DNA of 64,000 nt from Halobacillus shinanisalinarum (GTDB lineage Bacteria; Bacillota; Bacilli; Bacillales; Halobacillaceae): contig NZ_CP095074.1 in NCBI RefSeq assembly GCF_022919835.1, positions 1,860,001-1,924,000 on the forward strand, given 5' to 3'. The stretch's first letter is position 1. Every line of letters starts with the position of its first letter. Below the pieces are notes generated by a model, which had not been told where the DNA came from, ran no database searches, and saw nothing but the letters and a program-made list of their open reading frames with translations. Both the position numbers and the translations under genes were made by a program. Shown here piece by piece: positions 24,988-39,992 of the stretch.

Positions 24988-25176
24988 TTATCTCGAATTC
25001 AGGTCTTCAAGATAATCTGAAAGACATACATAGTGATCTTCTGTTTTTGCTACCCTTACATTTCGTATCATTTTTTTCTCATTTGAATAGCCTAAATATA
25101 TAAACACTTCTTTACATGGGAAAGGTGCTGGAGTGCATAAAATATCGTGGGATTTATTTAGTCTGAAAGGAAACAT
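24988..25176 (-). CDS. Doubtful small frame
   Basis: 62 codons, MFPFRLNKSHDILCTPAPFP, then VFIYLGYSNEKKMIRNVRVA and ending YLEDLNSR. The second half looks protein-like; the ribosome site is weak (AGGTTT). Might be a remnant. Confidence 0.25.
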   Translation of the reverse strand: MFPFRLNKSHDILCTPAPFPCKEVFIYLGYSNEKKMIRNVRVAKTEDHYVCLSDYLEDLNSR

Positions 25177-25407
25177 TGAAACCTATTTGATAATAAAGGA
25201 AATGGAGATGCTAGTAGGACAACAGATAAGGCAACTAAATTAGAAATTAAAAAACAAAAGACTCCGGGATACTGTAAAAACTTAAATGTTGTACCACGAG
25301 GATATTACTTATTACTCGAAATATTCAATTATTTCTTCTTCCAACACACTGTCAAACTAAAACATTCATGAGCCTTCGTAACTCATGGATTGTTATGTTT
25401 AAAATAA

Positions 25408-25436
25408 AAAAAGCCTTGGAAAATCCAAGGCTTTTT
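25408..25436 (-). terminator. rRNA operon terminator
   Basis: AAAAAGCCTTGGA AAA TCCAAGGCTTTTT, directly after the 5S gene on the minus strand. Confidence 0.9.
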
Positions 25437-25442
25437 GCAATT

Positions 25443-25557
25443 GACGTGGCCGCGTCCTACTCTCACGGGGCTCGACCCGACTACCATCGGCGCTGAAGAG
25501 CTTAACTACTGTGTTCGGCATGGGAACAGGTGTGACCTCTTCGCTCTCGCCACCACA
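25443..25557 (-). rRNA. rrf: 5S ribosomal RNA
   Basis: The minus strand reads GTGGTGGCGAGAGCGAAGAG, then CACACCTGTTCCCATGCCGA and GTAGTTAAGCTCTTCAGCG, the standard 5S sequence of Bacillaceae. Ends set by the terminal stem. Last gene of the rrn operon. Confidence 0.93.
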
Positions 25558-25628
25558 TCATACGTTTTATGAGGGAAACCCTCAAAACTGGATAAGACAG
25601 GCAAGACCAAACGATTCAATTTTGATAT

Positions 25629-28547
<2,919 letters not shown>

Positions 28548-28771
28548 ATCGTCGTGAAAAGACGTTAAAAAATTGATGTTTGATGTCTTGTCATCCCGTG
28601 TCGATCTCTATCTAAAGAGGATCGTCACGTTCTGATCATCTTATCCAGTTTTCAAGGTTCACATTGAAAGATCGTTTGATCTCTCAAAACTGAACAACCA
28701 ACCAGGTACGTCTTCCGTATGCGGCAGCTTCCCGACATTCTCGAAAGAGAAAGAGGTCGCCTTGCATATGT

Positions 28772-30345
<1,574 letters not shown>

Positions 30346-30494
30346 AAGTTAAAGTTTGACTTGCTCATTTGCACACCGAATGTGCTTGTTTGAATTCTCT
30401 CTATTTAATAGAAAGAATATATTGACGTACTGGTTGGTTCGTTCAGTTTTCAAAGATCAAAATGTGTTTACCGCTTAAAAAGAGCAACTTTATT

Positions 30495-30523
30495 ATTATA
30501 TAACATACAACATAAAAAGTCAA
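30495..30523 (-). promoter_or_regulatory. rRNA operon promoter
   Basis: Minus strand: TTGACT (30523-30518), 17 bp, TATAAT (30500-30495). About 140 nt of leader follow, including CTTTGAAAACTGAAC near 30450, a usual Bacillus rrn leader segment. Confidence 0.85.
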
Positions 30524-31720
30524 TACATTTTTGATACCTTGAGGGATGACCTATCAGGTCTCTCTGAAAAGCGACAAGATATAATATACCACACAGGTAA
30601 TAACATTGCAATAAATTTTTTATTAATATTATAGAAAAAATTAAAATGTAGTTAAATGTTAATACTATTTGTGACGAGTTTCTTCCTATATATATGAATA
30701 AATACAAAGTTAAACGTTTCTTTGTCACAATAACCAGTAAGGTCCGATCTCTACACTGGACAAAAAGAACAGTTTTTAACCCAGTAGGTCAACGAAAAAA
30801 AACGCCCCTTGGTTCAAGGGACGTTCTCCTCTAGAAAGTGAGCAGTAGTCACTCCTTTTTCAGTGTTACCAGATTACTAATTTTTATAGTGGATATTAGC
30901 GTTGCCGTTTCATTATTTGCATGCGAGGTTTTAAGGATATAATGATTTATATTCTCCTAACATTATTTTTAGTGCTAATTAAGGTGGTTTCAATGAATAA
31001 TACCTAAAATAATAATTAATACATAGGGCTATCATTATTTTAGTATTGCAATATTAGGATCATCCTTCCATTTGCATATAGCAATTATCGACCAAGTCTC
31101 AAAATAGAAATGTTTTTGATAAAAATACTTCTGCGGGTCAATTTTTTTAACAGAAAATACAAGTTTGCCTCTGTTAGATATTTCTTAAGGTTTTCACCAA
31201 GGTGCATAAGATCCCCCGATATTTTAAATAAATGTAAGGTGTTGACCTATCCGATTTGTTTTAGTTAATAAGCCCTAACTTAATAAATAAATAATTTTAG
31301 AGGCCAAGCTTCAAACTTACGTCAGTATCAATAACGTTCGTTTTTGATAACGTATAGTATTTTTAAAGTTTATAAAATTATTTACTCACATATCAGCATC
31401 TACACAGTTTCAAAAGGCATATCAGAAACAAAATATGATTATATACATCATTTAACCTTTCTGATGACATAGAAGTGGCCGTTGCTGGTTTATTTTTGAT
31501 AAGCTCAATGTAAATTAAGCTCCTGCTAAATGCAAGAGCTTAATTTGGGAAAGTTTTAAGTATGTTGTATGGGAAGAAATCTGATCAATAAGGAGCCGAA
31601 ATCAAGGTTATTAAACCATTAGAACCGTTGTCAAACATTGAATGGATCAGCTCTTTGAACTCCCCTGACCCAATTTGGATAGAGACTCGGAAGAGTCCCT
31701 AGACTTACCATATATCAATT
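30524..31720. other. 1.2-kb spacer upstream of rRNA operon
   Basis: No intact gene. A minus-strand terminator lies at 30801-30825. A start-less minus frame at 31035-31190 (RGKLVFSVKKIDPQKYFYQK, then FYFETWSIIAICKWKDD) looks like a decayed protein end and could be what that terminator once served. The rest is AT-rich without visible signals. Confidence 0.4.
30801..30825 (-). terminator. Terminator without an intact gene
   Basis: Minus strand: AACGTCCCTTG AAC CAAGGGGCGTT then eight T. Perfect apart from one G-T pair. Confidence 0.75.
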
Positions 31721-31721
31721 T

Positions 31722-33389
31722 TTATTTTATTAAGGAACTCCCCTTTTCCTCATAAACAATCTTCCCGTCTATAAAAGTCATTAAAACCGAGATATCCTTA
31801 ATATACACTGAATCAACCTTTGTGGGGTCTTCTTCCAGTACAGCAAAATCAGCACATTTCCCAAGTTCAATACTGCCAGTGTTTTCCTCGTCAAAATTCA
31901 ATTTTGCTCCGAAAATCGTCATTGATTTTAATGCGGTGGTCACATCACAGCACTGTTCAGGTCCAAGAACGTTTCCGTCACTCGTCAAACGATTAACGGC
32001 AGCCCACACCGAAAATAAAGGGGATATCGGAGTAACAGGACAGTCTGAATGCAACGTAAACAATAAATCACGGTCAACCGCATCAGCCAGTGGGCTGATC
32101 CTCCTTGCTCGTTCTGGTCCCAAAAACAGGCGTTCATGCCTGTCTCCCCAGTAATAAACATGGTTAATGAAAAATGAACCGGCCACATCGAGTTCTTTCA
32201 TTTTATCCAAATCCCATGGCGTACCCGTTTGGACATGTTCAATCCGATGGCGGTGGTCTTTGCGCGGACTTTCAGTTAAAGCGTACTCATATGCATCCAA
32301 TATTGATCCAATCGCTCGATCACCGTTTCCATGAATAGTTACGCGGTAACCTCTTTTATGCAAATCAAGAATCTCCTCTTGAAAAGGTTCCTGTTCAAAA
32401 ATAAGATCGCCAAGGATTTCCGGGTTTTTATAGTACGGCTTCCTCAAAGCTCCAGTTAACCCCTGAATCGAACCATCTTGAAACATTTTTGCGCTGTCCA
32501 ATCTAACAAATCCTTTTGAGCGATCCCGTATCTCTTGATCTAGAAGCTCAGCGGAATAATCACCGAAAACTTCACCTTCACGCAAAAGGTTATGCATCAC
32601 CATCAATTGCGTTCGCATTGGGTTAACACCTTGTTTGGCCGCTTTAAGATGGGCGTCCAATTCTTTAATGCCTAAATGCATTCCTACGGCCGCATCCGAG
32701 TTTGTTGTGATCCCCTGAGCCAAATAGTCCTTCGATGCTTCCCCCAATGCAGTAACCATTTCTTTCACGGTTGGCATTGGCATTTGTGAAAATACTGGCT
32801 TCATGGCAGATGCCTCATATAGCATACCATTTAAACGTCCTTGAGAATCCCTTCCAAAAGAACCGCCTTTCGGATCAGCCACCCCTTCTTTTAGACCGGC
32901 GTACTTAAGCGCCAATGAATTCACAGCTGCCAAGTGCCCTGAAATATGTCTGATTACGACAGGATTGTTTGGAGATATCTTATCTAACTCATCGCGTGTC
33001 GGATGACGTTTTTCATCAAGAAGGGTGTCGTCATACCCATACCCCTCCACCCACTCTCCATTTGGTTTTTCTATTATTTTGTTACCTAATGACTTTAATA
33101 TATCGCTTATGGATTGATTAGGAGGTGTACTGCAATTGACTTTTTTCCGTGATTGAGCATACATAAGAATATGATTGTGAGTGTCAATAAACCCAGGTAT
33201 CAGAGTTGCTCCATTTAAATTAACCACTTCAGTGTCCGCTCCAGTTTCCACTTCATTTTTAGGCGGCTCTGCATCTGGCCAAACACCACTGATACGCCCA
33301 TTTGTTACTGCCAAAGAGCAGGCACGAGTGTTATCCTCATCAAGCGTCAATACATTTGCATTTGTCAACAATAGATCTGCTTTAAACAT
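31722..33389 (-). CDS. Amidohydrolase family protein, YtcJ type
   Basis: 555 residues from ATG 33389 (AGAAGG 7 nt upstream). Metal-dependent hydrolase with the YtcJ/amidohydro_3 pattern: GFIDTHNHILMYA near residue 67 (HxH), VTIHGNGDRAIG near 348, HRHRIEHVQ near 375 and LLFTLHSDCPVTPISP near 440 (final Asp). The family acts on amides, formamides or cyclic imides; the substrate is not readable. It lies 73 bp after the sodium symporter gene on the same strand, so it probably handles the imported compound in the cytoplasm. No signal peptide. Confidence 0.9.
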   Translation of the reverse strand: MFKADLLLTNANVLTLDEDNTRACSLAVTNGRISGVWPDAEPPKNEVETGADTEVVNLNGATLIPGFIDTHNHILMYAQSRKKVNCSTPPNQSISDILKSLGNKIIEKPNGEWVEGYGYDDTLLDEKRHPTRDELDKISPNNPVVIRHISGHLAAVNSLALKYAGLKEGVADPKGGSFGRDSQGRLNGMLYEASAMKPVFSQMPMPTVKEMVTALGEASKDYLAQGITTNSDAAVGMHLGIKELDAHLKAAKQGVNPMRTQLMVMHNLLREGEVFGDYSAELLDQEIRDRSKGFVRLDSAKMFQDGSIQGLTGALRKPYYKNPEILGDLIFEQEPFQEEILDLHKRGYRVTIHGNGDRAIGSILDAYEYALTESPRKDHRHRIEHVQTGTPWDLDKMKELDVAGSFFINHVYYWGDRHERLFLGPERARRISPLADAVDRDLLFTLHSDCPVTPISPLFSVWAAVNRLTSDGNVLGPEQCCDVTTALKSMTIFGAKLNFDEENTGSIELGKCADFAVLEEDPTKVDSVYIKDISVLMTFIDGKIVYEEKGSSLIK

Positions 33390-33462
33390 GAAAATGCCTT
33401 CTTTCTTTATAATTTTAAACATTTGTAAGTAAATCTACTAAAAATGTCCATTGTCAGGATTG

Positions 33463-34935
33463 TTATGCATCTTTTACATTGGTATTGGTTTCACTTTCAG
33501 GAGAATTCAGAGCAGGATCCTTAATCCCTTTTAACCCATAAAAGTAGGCGATAACCTCTTCTTCCGGAGAATGCTTCGTAAATAAGCTGACTCCTACTAG
33601 CAACAATAAAGATACAACCAATCCAGGGATAACCTCATGCAGATCAAAAGGTCTTCCTGCAAGGATCCATATTAAAGTAAAAACCAGGGACCCTATGATA
33701 CTGACTATTACCCCCTTTTTCGTAGCCCTTTTCCAAAACATCGCTGCCATGACGGGCATAACCATTGTTATTGCAGATAAAGACACTGCGTATGTGTAGA
33801 TGACAATGATATCTTTAATAAATAATGCAACCCCTAAACCTAAAAATGCCATTGCAGCAACTGAGAAACGTGAAACATTAAGTACTTTCTTGTCGCTAGC
33901 GTTGGGGGCAATCCACCCATGATAAATATCTTTTGAAATATTAGCTGCACCGCTTAATAGAAAAGATGTTGCCCCTGTCAGCACGGCCGCAAAAACCGAG
34001 ACCATAATGAAACCACCTATAGCAGGATGTAAAATTATCGTCAAAAATTCGGTGTAGATTAAATCAGGATCTGTGTCTAATGGCAAAACTTGGCGGGCTA
34101 TTATTCCTACACCAAGTGAAAATACGGCAACCAAACCACACATTACATAGCCCGTGGAAACGGCTCTAACAGCTGTCCTTTCAGTCTTGGCGGCTGCCAA
34201 CCGTTGCCATGTCGTTTGCCATACTAAATAGAACGGTCCAAAGATGATAAAGTAATTAACCATTTCCGTAATACTCATTGCTCCGTAAAAACTCAATAAA
34301 TGGTCTGGTGTATTATTAATGACTACATCCACACCACCAACGTAATTAAGCCCCACTACGAATAAGACAATGATACCTAGGAGAATTAACACTGATTGGA
34401 TTGCATCAGTCCATGCAACACTTGGCATCCCACCCATTAAAGTAAACGCTACGCAAACAACAAAACCCAATAACATAGCCAAGATAACCGATATGTCAAT
34501 AATCCCGGTCAGGATTGAACCCATTGCAACGATCTGCATACCAAAGGTTGGCGTCATATATAGAATAGCAATGACTAAAGCTGGGATAATCCCGGTAGAT
34601 TTACCAAAGCGGCGAACGAAAAAATCAGGAAGTGTGTACAGTTTCAATTTGCGTATCGTTGGTCCAAGGACTATGGCAAGAAGTATGGAAAATGTCACAA
34701 AAGGAATGGTTGCAACAATCCAAGATAAACCAACCTCAAATCCTTTACCTGATTTACCAATTACTGCAGCAGCCCCTAGCGCGGTTGCAATAATACTTCC
34801 ACAAATCGGGAAAAAACCTAAGCTGAAATTAGCCATCATAAAATCATCGGCAGTTTTTATCTTACGAGAGTACACCATTCCGAGTATAGTAATGCCAACT
34901 AGAAAAGTGACCAACCAAACAATATACCAAATCAT
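33463..34935 (-). CDS. Sodium:solute symporter family transporter
   Basis: 490 residues with 12-13 hydrophobic segments, no signal peptide. The SSS pattern is visible: KTADDFMMANFSLGFFPICG in the first loop, GMPSVAWTDAIQSVLILLG near residue 168 (the conserved TDxxQ), and AVLTGATSFLLSGAANISKD near 315. It takes up an organic substrate with Na+. First gene of the amidohydrolase unit; a perfect cre site lies about 245 bp upstream, predicting repression by CcpA when better carbon sources are present. Confidence 0.9.
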   Translation of the reverse strand: MIWYIVWLVTFLVGITILGMVYSRKIKTADDFMMANFSLGFFPICGSIIATALGAAAVIGKSGKGFEVGLSWIVATIPFVTFSILLAIVLGPTIRKLKLYTLPDFFVRRFGKSTGIIPALVIAILYMTPTFGMQIVAMGSILTGIIDISVILAMLLGFVVCVAFTLMGGMPSVAWTDAIQSVLILLGIIVLFVVGLNYVGGVDVVINNTPDHLLSFYGAMSITEMVNYFIIFGPFYLVWQTTWQRLAAAKTERTAVRAVSTGYVMCGLVAVFSLGVGIIARQVLPLDTDPDLIYTEFLTIILHPAIGGFIMVSVFAAVLTGATSFLLSGAANISKDIYHGWIAPNASDKKVLNVSRFSVAAMAFLGLGVALFIKDIIVIYTYAVSLSAITMVMPVMAAMFWKRATKKGVIVSIIGSLVFTLIWILAGRPFDLHEVIPGLVVSLLLLVGVSLFTKHSPEEEVIAYFYGLKGIKDPALNSPESETNTNVKDA

Positions 34936-35399
34936 TACTTCACTCCCTGATCTTTAAATTTTTTGATATAGCAAGAGATCACACACCAACCACTACTCAC
35001 TCAACGATTAACACAGAACCAATACACAACTGGTTAATTATAGTAGAATTAGACGCCAGCAAGCATTATACTCATAATTTTTACATTGATGCCATGCTAA
35101 CCATTTAGAATTGATCGACTAAGCATTGGCCGGCAATCTCAACGTTATGATATTAGATCAACTCCACCCTCCCTTTTGTGATAGCGCTTACAAACGATCT
35201 TAGTTTTTACAATTCCCCATTATTATCATTATGATTTTTATTAAACCAAACAATTTGGGATAATTCAATATATTGCGAATATTTAGTTTATAGTAATGAT
35301 TAATAATCTTTATAACAAAATGTAATGATTAATTCTAGTTAGTTACCTGGAAAGCTGTGATATCATTAATCACCCTTTTTAAATAACTTTATGTCGTTT
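34936..35399. other. Long 5' region of the symporter gene
   Basis: AT-rich, no frame. Contains the cre site at 35179. A promoter is not clear by eye. Confidence 0.4.
35179..35192 (-). promoter_or_regulatory. CcpA cre site
   Basis: On the minus strand TGTAAGCGCTATCA fits the consensus TGWAARCGYTWNCA at every position. It faces the symporter-amidohydrolase genes. Confidence 0.75.
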
Positions 35400-35740
35400 G
35401 ACCATCGTGACTTTTCTATTTTCAGCATACACCTCCTATATCGGGATAGTTCTCTTTCCTTGCAATATCTCAAATTCAATGATTGTATTCTTTGCTTTCT
35501 CAAAATAATTTTCTTCGATCGCTCTCACTGGTTTCTCAATTCCATCCACTAAACAATAACCACGAAGAGTCTGATGAATAAATTCGCGGCCATGTTTAGT
35601 AGCTAGTGTACAGGAGCATTCTAATATGCTACATACTTTCTGTCTAACTCAGCTGTCATCATTAATGTCTGAAACACATTTTTGGCTGCCATTCCTCCAG
35701 GAAAACGATCGTTTCCAGCAATGAAAATCACATTATTCAT
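35400..35740 (-). pseudogene. DUF3870-family protein, decayed
   Basis: ATG 35740 begins MNNVIFIAGNDRFPGGMAAK, then VFQTLMMTAELDRKY, closely matching the intact DUF3870 gene at 48365 (NVIFIAGHARLPEGMAA, VTAELDRQYG). After that it carries stops and frameshifts; later pieces resemble the family's C-terminal half. It lies between the symporter and the IclR regulator, so a DUF3870 protein once belonged to this cluster too. Confidence 0.75.
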
Positions 35741-35811
35741 ACCAAAAACTCCTCATCTTCTGACTCTTGGAACTTAAGTCAATTAACGTATTATTATTAT
35801 CGTGGTTTCTC

Positions 35812-36543
35812 TCAATACAAAGATTTCGAAATACTATCTGCCGTTTCTAACAGCACAGGAATATGTTGTTCCATGGTATTTTTATTCCAACGGAAGAGAG
35901 GACCAGAAATAGAAATAGATCCAATTACTTTGCCTTTTGCACCAAATACAGGTGCTGATAATGCTGCTACATTTTGTGTGAGTTCTTCTTCATTTATGGA
36001 ATATCTCGATTTTTCTATGACATCTAGTTTCGGTGTAATGATTTTTCTTTCTTCCTCTGGTAGAAAGTTCAAAATTTGCGTTTGTAAATCCTTATTAAGA
36101 AAAGCTAGAATTACTCGACCACTTGACCCTAAATGGAGGGGAATTCTATTACCTACCCCTGCCTTTCTGCTAATTTCTTGCTTGCTCACGTGTTCCGCAA
36201 CACACATTCTAACCATACCTGTCAACATATAAAAGCCGACTGTCTCCTGTGTTATATCTCTCAACTTTTTTAGATACGGATCTATAAAAGAAAGAATAGG
36301 TAAATCAGTAATTATCTTGTTGGCGTAATCGATAAAAACTGTACCTAGTGAATATTTTTTAGAGTTTGTATCTTGAAATACCAACCCTTCCATCTTCAAC
36401 GTCGTTAACAATCTATGTGTAATAGTAGAAGAAATATTAAGATTTTCGCTTATTTGCTTTATTCCTTGCGGCTCAGACTTTTCATTTAAATAGTTAATGA
36501 TTTTAATTGCGCGTAACACTGTCGCTGATGTTTTAGAGCTCAT
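35812..36543 (-). CDS. IclR-family transcriptional regulator
   Basis: 243 residues. N-terminal winged helix: TVLRAIKIINYLNEKSEPQG, then ISENLNISSTITHRLLTTLK. The C-terminal effector domain has the GMVRMCVAEHVSK and APVFGAKGKVIGSISISGP strands typical of IclR. These proteins bind small carboxylates and regulate their catabolic genes. It stands between the symporter/amidohydrolase pair and the beta-oxidation genes and could control either. Preceded by GGAGG-like sequence. Confidence 0.9.
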   Translation of the reverse strand: MSSKTSATVLRAIKIINYLNEKSEPQGIKQISENLNISSTITHRLLTTLKMEGLVFQDTNSKKYSLGTVFIDYANKIITDLPILSFIDPYLKKLRDITQETVGFYMLTGMVRMCVAEHVSKQEISRKAGVGNRIPLHLGSSGRVILAFLNKDLQTQILNFLPEEERKIITPKLDVIEKSRYSINEEELTQNVAALSAPVFGAKGKVIGSISISGPLFRWNKNTMEQHIPVLLETADSISKSLY

Positions 36544-37024
36544 AAATATAATCCTCCATCTTATTTAAATACTTGTAATTATATTATAGCGATTTTAACC
36601 AACGAAATGGTATATTTGCTGTTATTTATAGGATTATACATTTATCAATTCAAGTTCTTGATCAAAATCAACCGAGGGATAATCCACTTATGTTTCCTAC
36701 TATAAACACTATTTATGATTTCGATAGGAGATAGAAAAATTACCAATAGGAAAAGAGTTATGGAAAGATTTTGCTCACCCTTACCGTTCGATCTTTAGGA
36801 AAGACCCCATCAAGGACGGTCTTTCTTTTGATGGAGTCTTTCTTCCTGGGATAATGACAATAATGTTAAGACAATTCGCTAGGGAGAAAGAAGATTCGAT
36901 TAAAGGATCTTCTTTATGGAACGGGGTATGCCTCTTCTTTACACCAGTATGTTCAAAAATACTATCAACTAATAGGTGGTAGAGCTAGAAGAATTGCTTT
37001 TACAATGATATTCAGTACTAAAAT
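36544..37024. other. Intergenic with a long imperfect hairpin
   Basis: At 36796-36843 GAAAGACCCCATCAA pairs with TTGATGGAGTCTTTC, around an inner copy of the GGTCTTTC arm. This could be the terminator of the enoyl-CoA hydratase or IclR transcripts or the end of a lost element. A short plus-strand frame near 36900-37015 (LLYGTGYASSLHQYVQKYYQ) has no start and is not assigned. Confidence 0.4.
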
Positions 37025-37804
37025 TTAGCATCCCTTAAATTGTGATGGTCTTCGTTCACTAAATGCGTTAAGAGCTTCTATACGGTCTTGAGTAGGTATT
37101 GTCAATTCATAAGATTTTGACTCAATGGCAAGCCCGGTTTGCAAATCTGTATTCATTCCCTGATCGATAGCATACTTCGCCTGGGCTAACGCCACCGGAC
37201 CATTTTGCACAATATCTGTTGCTAATGCCTCACATGTAGATTTTAGCTGAGGACGAGGCACCACCGTCAAAAATATACCTAAATCAAGTGCCTCTGATGC
37301 TGTTAATTTCTTAGCAGTGAAAATAAGTTCTTTTGCTTTGGCGGCTCCTATTATTCTTGGTAAACGTTGCGTGCCACCGGCCCCTGGAGTAATAGCCCAA
37401 CTTGTCTCTGTCAATCCTACCATCGCCTCTTCAACTGCTATAGCAAAATCACATGACAATAGCCATTCGAACCCCCCTCCTAATGCATAACCATTAACAG
37501 CTGCAATGGTGGGAATCGGTAAATCTGCAATACTGTTAAATAATTCTCGAATCGCTTTGACATTTCTTCTAACTTTCTCTTCACTTAATGACTTTCGTTC
37601 CTTTAGATCAATGCCGGCACTAAAAGCTTTCGTCCCCTCTCCTGTAAAAATGACAGTTTTGATATCTTGGTTTATGTGAATCATATCTATTATTTCTTGC
37701 AATTCAGTAAGGGTTTTATAATCAAAACAATTTAATACTTCAGGTCGATTTACTGACACATAACCAATATTGTATTCAATTATGTATTTAATATTACTAG
37801 ACAT
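37025..37804 (-). CDS. Enoyl-CoA hydratase/isomerase family protein
   Basis: 259 residues from ATG 37804 (GAGGGAGAG 8 nt upstream). Crotonase fold: VSVNRPEVLNCFDYKTLTEL, the first oxyanion-hole strand GEGTKAFSAGIDLKERKS, and AVNGYALGGGFEWLLSCDFA as the second. Glu residues usual for hydratases are partly present (TETSWAITPGAGGTQRLPRI). Adds water to enoyl-CoA in beta-oxidation. Last gene of the minus-strand series thiolase, dehydrogenase, CoA-transferase; 115 bp after the thiolase. Confidence 0.9.
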   Translation of the reverse strand: MSSNIKYIIEYNIGYVSVNRPEVLNCFDYKTLTELQEIIDMIHINQDIKTVIFTGEGTKAFSAGIDLKERKSLSEEKVRRNVKAIRELFNSIADLPIPTIAAVNGYALGGGFEWLLSCDFAIAVEEAMVGLTETSWAITPGAGGTQRLPRIIGAAKAKELIFTAKKLTASEALDLGIFLTVVPRPQLKSTCEALATDIVQNGPVALAQAKYAIDQGMNTDLQTGLAIESKSYELTIPTQDRIEALNAFSERRPSQFKGC

Positions 37805-37918
37805 GAAATAACTCTCCCTCTTTTTATTAGGACCATACTCTGACAGAGCTAGTTTTAACATTAATGTTAATGTTAAAACTCTTAAAAATTAATCAATCTA
37901 TTTTATAAAATAGATTGA

Positions 37919-39127
37919 TTAACAGTCCTCCATATTTTCTACGATTACGGCTATGCCCTGTCCTACTCCAATACACATAGTAGCAAGACCATATTTCTCA
38001 TTTCGTCTTTTCATTTCATGAATAAGAGTAGTCAAAATGCGAGCACCGCTAGCTCCTAGAGGATGCCCAAGAGCTATGGCACCGCCATTAACATTGACTT
38101 TTCCGTAGTCAAGGTCTAGCTGACGTATACACTCTATCGATTGGGAAGCAAAAGCCTCATTGATCTCAGTAATCCCTAGATCACTGACTGACAATCCAAC
38201 TCGTCCTAAAGCTTTTTTTGATGCATAAATGGGCCCAAGTCCCATTACACTTGGATCTAGTCCTGCCGTGGCTCCTGTAAGGTACTTAGCAATTGGTTTC
38301 AAGTTTAATTCCTTAGCTTTTTCAGCGCTCATCATAAGTAAAGCAGATGCTCCATCATTGATCCCTGATGCATTGCCAGCTGTTACCGTCCCATTTTCAA
38401 ATATCGGCCTTAACTTGCTTAGCTTTTCACGAGTGGTGTCTGGACGCGGATGTTCATCTGCATCGACGACAATATTATTTCCTTTCTTATCTTTATATGT
38501 AACGGGAACGATTTCTTCCGTAAAACGTTTCTCCTCTATAGCTTTTTTTGCATTCTGCTGGCTTTGGAATGAAAATTCATCTTGTTCTTCACGAGAGATT
38601 TTGTAACGCTTTGCTATATTTTCGGCCGTACGCGGCATAGATTCGGTCCCATACAATCTATCTATTGTTGGATTAACGAACCGCCATCCAATCGTTGTGT
38701 CCTGTAACTCCATAGTACCGCGCGGAAAATCTTTTTCAGGCTTCGCCATAACTAGAGGTGCTCGGGTCATGCTCTCCGTTCCTCCAGCTATGAAAACATC
38801 TCCCTCGCCAACTGCAATAGCCCTTGCCCCATACATTGCAGCATCAAGACCTGAACCACACAAGCGGTTAACCGTCGTTCCCCCAACTTCTACCGGTAAT
38901 CCTGCAATCAACGAAGACATCCTTGCAACGTTTCGATTATCCTCACCAGCTTGGTTTGCATTCCCAAGTACTACCTCCTCTATTTGGTCAGGTGTCAAAT
39001 TCGGATTCCTTTCTATTAAAGTCTTAATCACAATCGCCCCAAGATCATCTGGTCTAACGTCCTTTAAAGACCCTTTATATCTACCAACCGGGGTCCGGAC
39101 AGCATCAACAATCACTACTTCTCTCAT
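37919..39127 (-). CDS. Thiolase, 3-oxoadipyl-CoA-type acetyltransferase
   Basis: 402 residues. Catalytic residues in NRLCGSGLDAAMYGARAI (Cys near 90), EINEAFASQSIECIRQ, GGAIALGHPLGASGARIL (His near 355) and TMCIGVGQGIA (Cys near 385). The NRLCGSGL signature and general sequence resemble PcaF/PaaJ, which split 3-oxoadipyl-CoA to succinyl-CoA and acetyl-CoA, rather than short-chain acetoacetyl-CoA thiolases, which read NKVCGSG. Starts 4 bases inside the end of the 3-hydroxyacyl-CoA dehydrogenase gene, so the two are coupled. Confidence 0.9.
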   Translation of the reverse strand: MREVVIVDAVRTPVGRYKGSLKDVRPDDLGAIVIKTLIERNPNLTPDQIEEVVLGNANQAGEDNRNVARMSSLIAGLPVEVGGTTVNRLCGSGLDAAMYGARAIAVGEGDVFIAGGTESMTRAPLVMAKPEKDFPRGTMELQDTTIGWRFVNPTIDRLYGTESMPRTAENIAKRYKISREEQDEFSFQSQQNAKKAIEEKRFTEEIVPVTYKDKKGNNIVVDADEHPRPDTTREKLSKLRPIFENGTVTAGNASGINDGASALLMMSAEKAKELNLKPIAKYLTGATAGLDPSVMGLGPIYASKKALGRVGLSVSDLGITEINEAFASQSIECIRQLDLDYGKVNVNGGAIALGHPLGASGARILTTLIHEMKRRNEKYGLATMCIGVGQGIAVIVENMEDC

Positions 39128-39992
39128 TTTTTAACCAACTCTTCTTTATTAGTATAATCATAAACACCTTTTCCACTTTTTTTACCCATTCGTCCTGCTT
39201 TAACATACTGCTCTAGTAGGGGCGCTGGACGGTATTTCTCGCCAAGCTTCTCATGCAAATATCTCAAGTTGTATAAACGTGTGTCGAGCCCAACAAGATC
39301 AGTGAGTTCAAGAGGACCCATCGGATAATTCAAACCAAGCTTGATCGCTTTGTCTATCTCTTCCGGTGTACCTAGTCCTTCTTGAAGCATACAGAATGCC
39401 TCATTGCCGACTAATGCATTGATACGACTTGTCACAAAACCAGGAAATTCATTAACAACAACTGTTTCTTTTCCCATTTTCTCAGCAACTTCTCTGATAA
39501 TCTTTGCTGTTTCATCACTAGTTTCAAGTCCTCGTATAATTTCAACAAGAGGCATCTTATGTACTGGGTTAAAAAAGTGCATCGCAATTGTCTTTTCAGG
39601 ACGTTTGGCATAAGAAGCTATCTCTGTCGGACTCATAGTAGAAGTATTTGTTGCGAAGTAACAATGCTCCGGCGCATGTTCTTCCATTGTTTCAAATACT
39701 TGCTGTTTTACGTCTGCATTCTCAGTTACAGCTTCAATAATGAAATCAGCAGTAGCAGCTGCTTTCGCCAGGTTGCTTTCATAACTTAAATTTTCGCGGC
39801 TTTTTTCTGCCTTTTCTGCTGTTACTTTCCCCGTGAGACTCCTTTTTCAAAAATCAAACCTATGTTTTTCTCTGCATCTTCTAAAGAATCCTTATTGATG
39901 TCAACTACTGTTACCGAATAGCCCCCAATTGCTCCAATATACGCAATCCCTCTACCCATTACACCAGAGCCCACTACAACAATATTATTCAT
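39124..39992 (-). pseudogene. 3-Hydroxyacyl-CoA dehydrogenase, one frameshift
   Basis: From ATG 39992 the frame reads MNNIVVVGSGVMGRGIAYIG, the NAD-binding GxGxxGxxxA, as far as KGVSRGK, where it hits a stop at about 39826. One base off, it continues VTAEKAEKSRENLSYESNLA and then the full catalytic half (FATNTSTMSPTEIAS, AMHFFNPVHKMPLVEII with the catalytic His, and GFVTSRINALVGNEA) to 39124. A single missing base in a GGGGAAA run explains this; homopolymer-type sequencing error is quite possible. Repaired length would be about 289, usual for the family. Confidence 0.85.

Noticed and set aside
30468..30728. 86-codon minus-strand frame upstream of 16S
   Set aside because: It covers the rrn promoter and leader, is AT-rich with no ribosome site, and looks non-coding.
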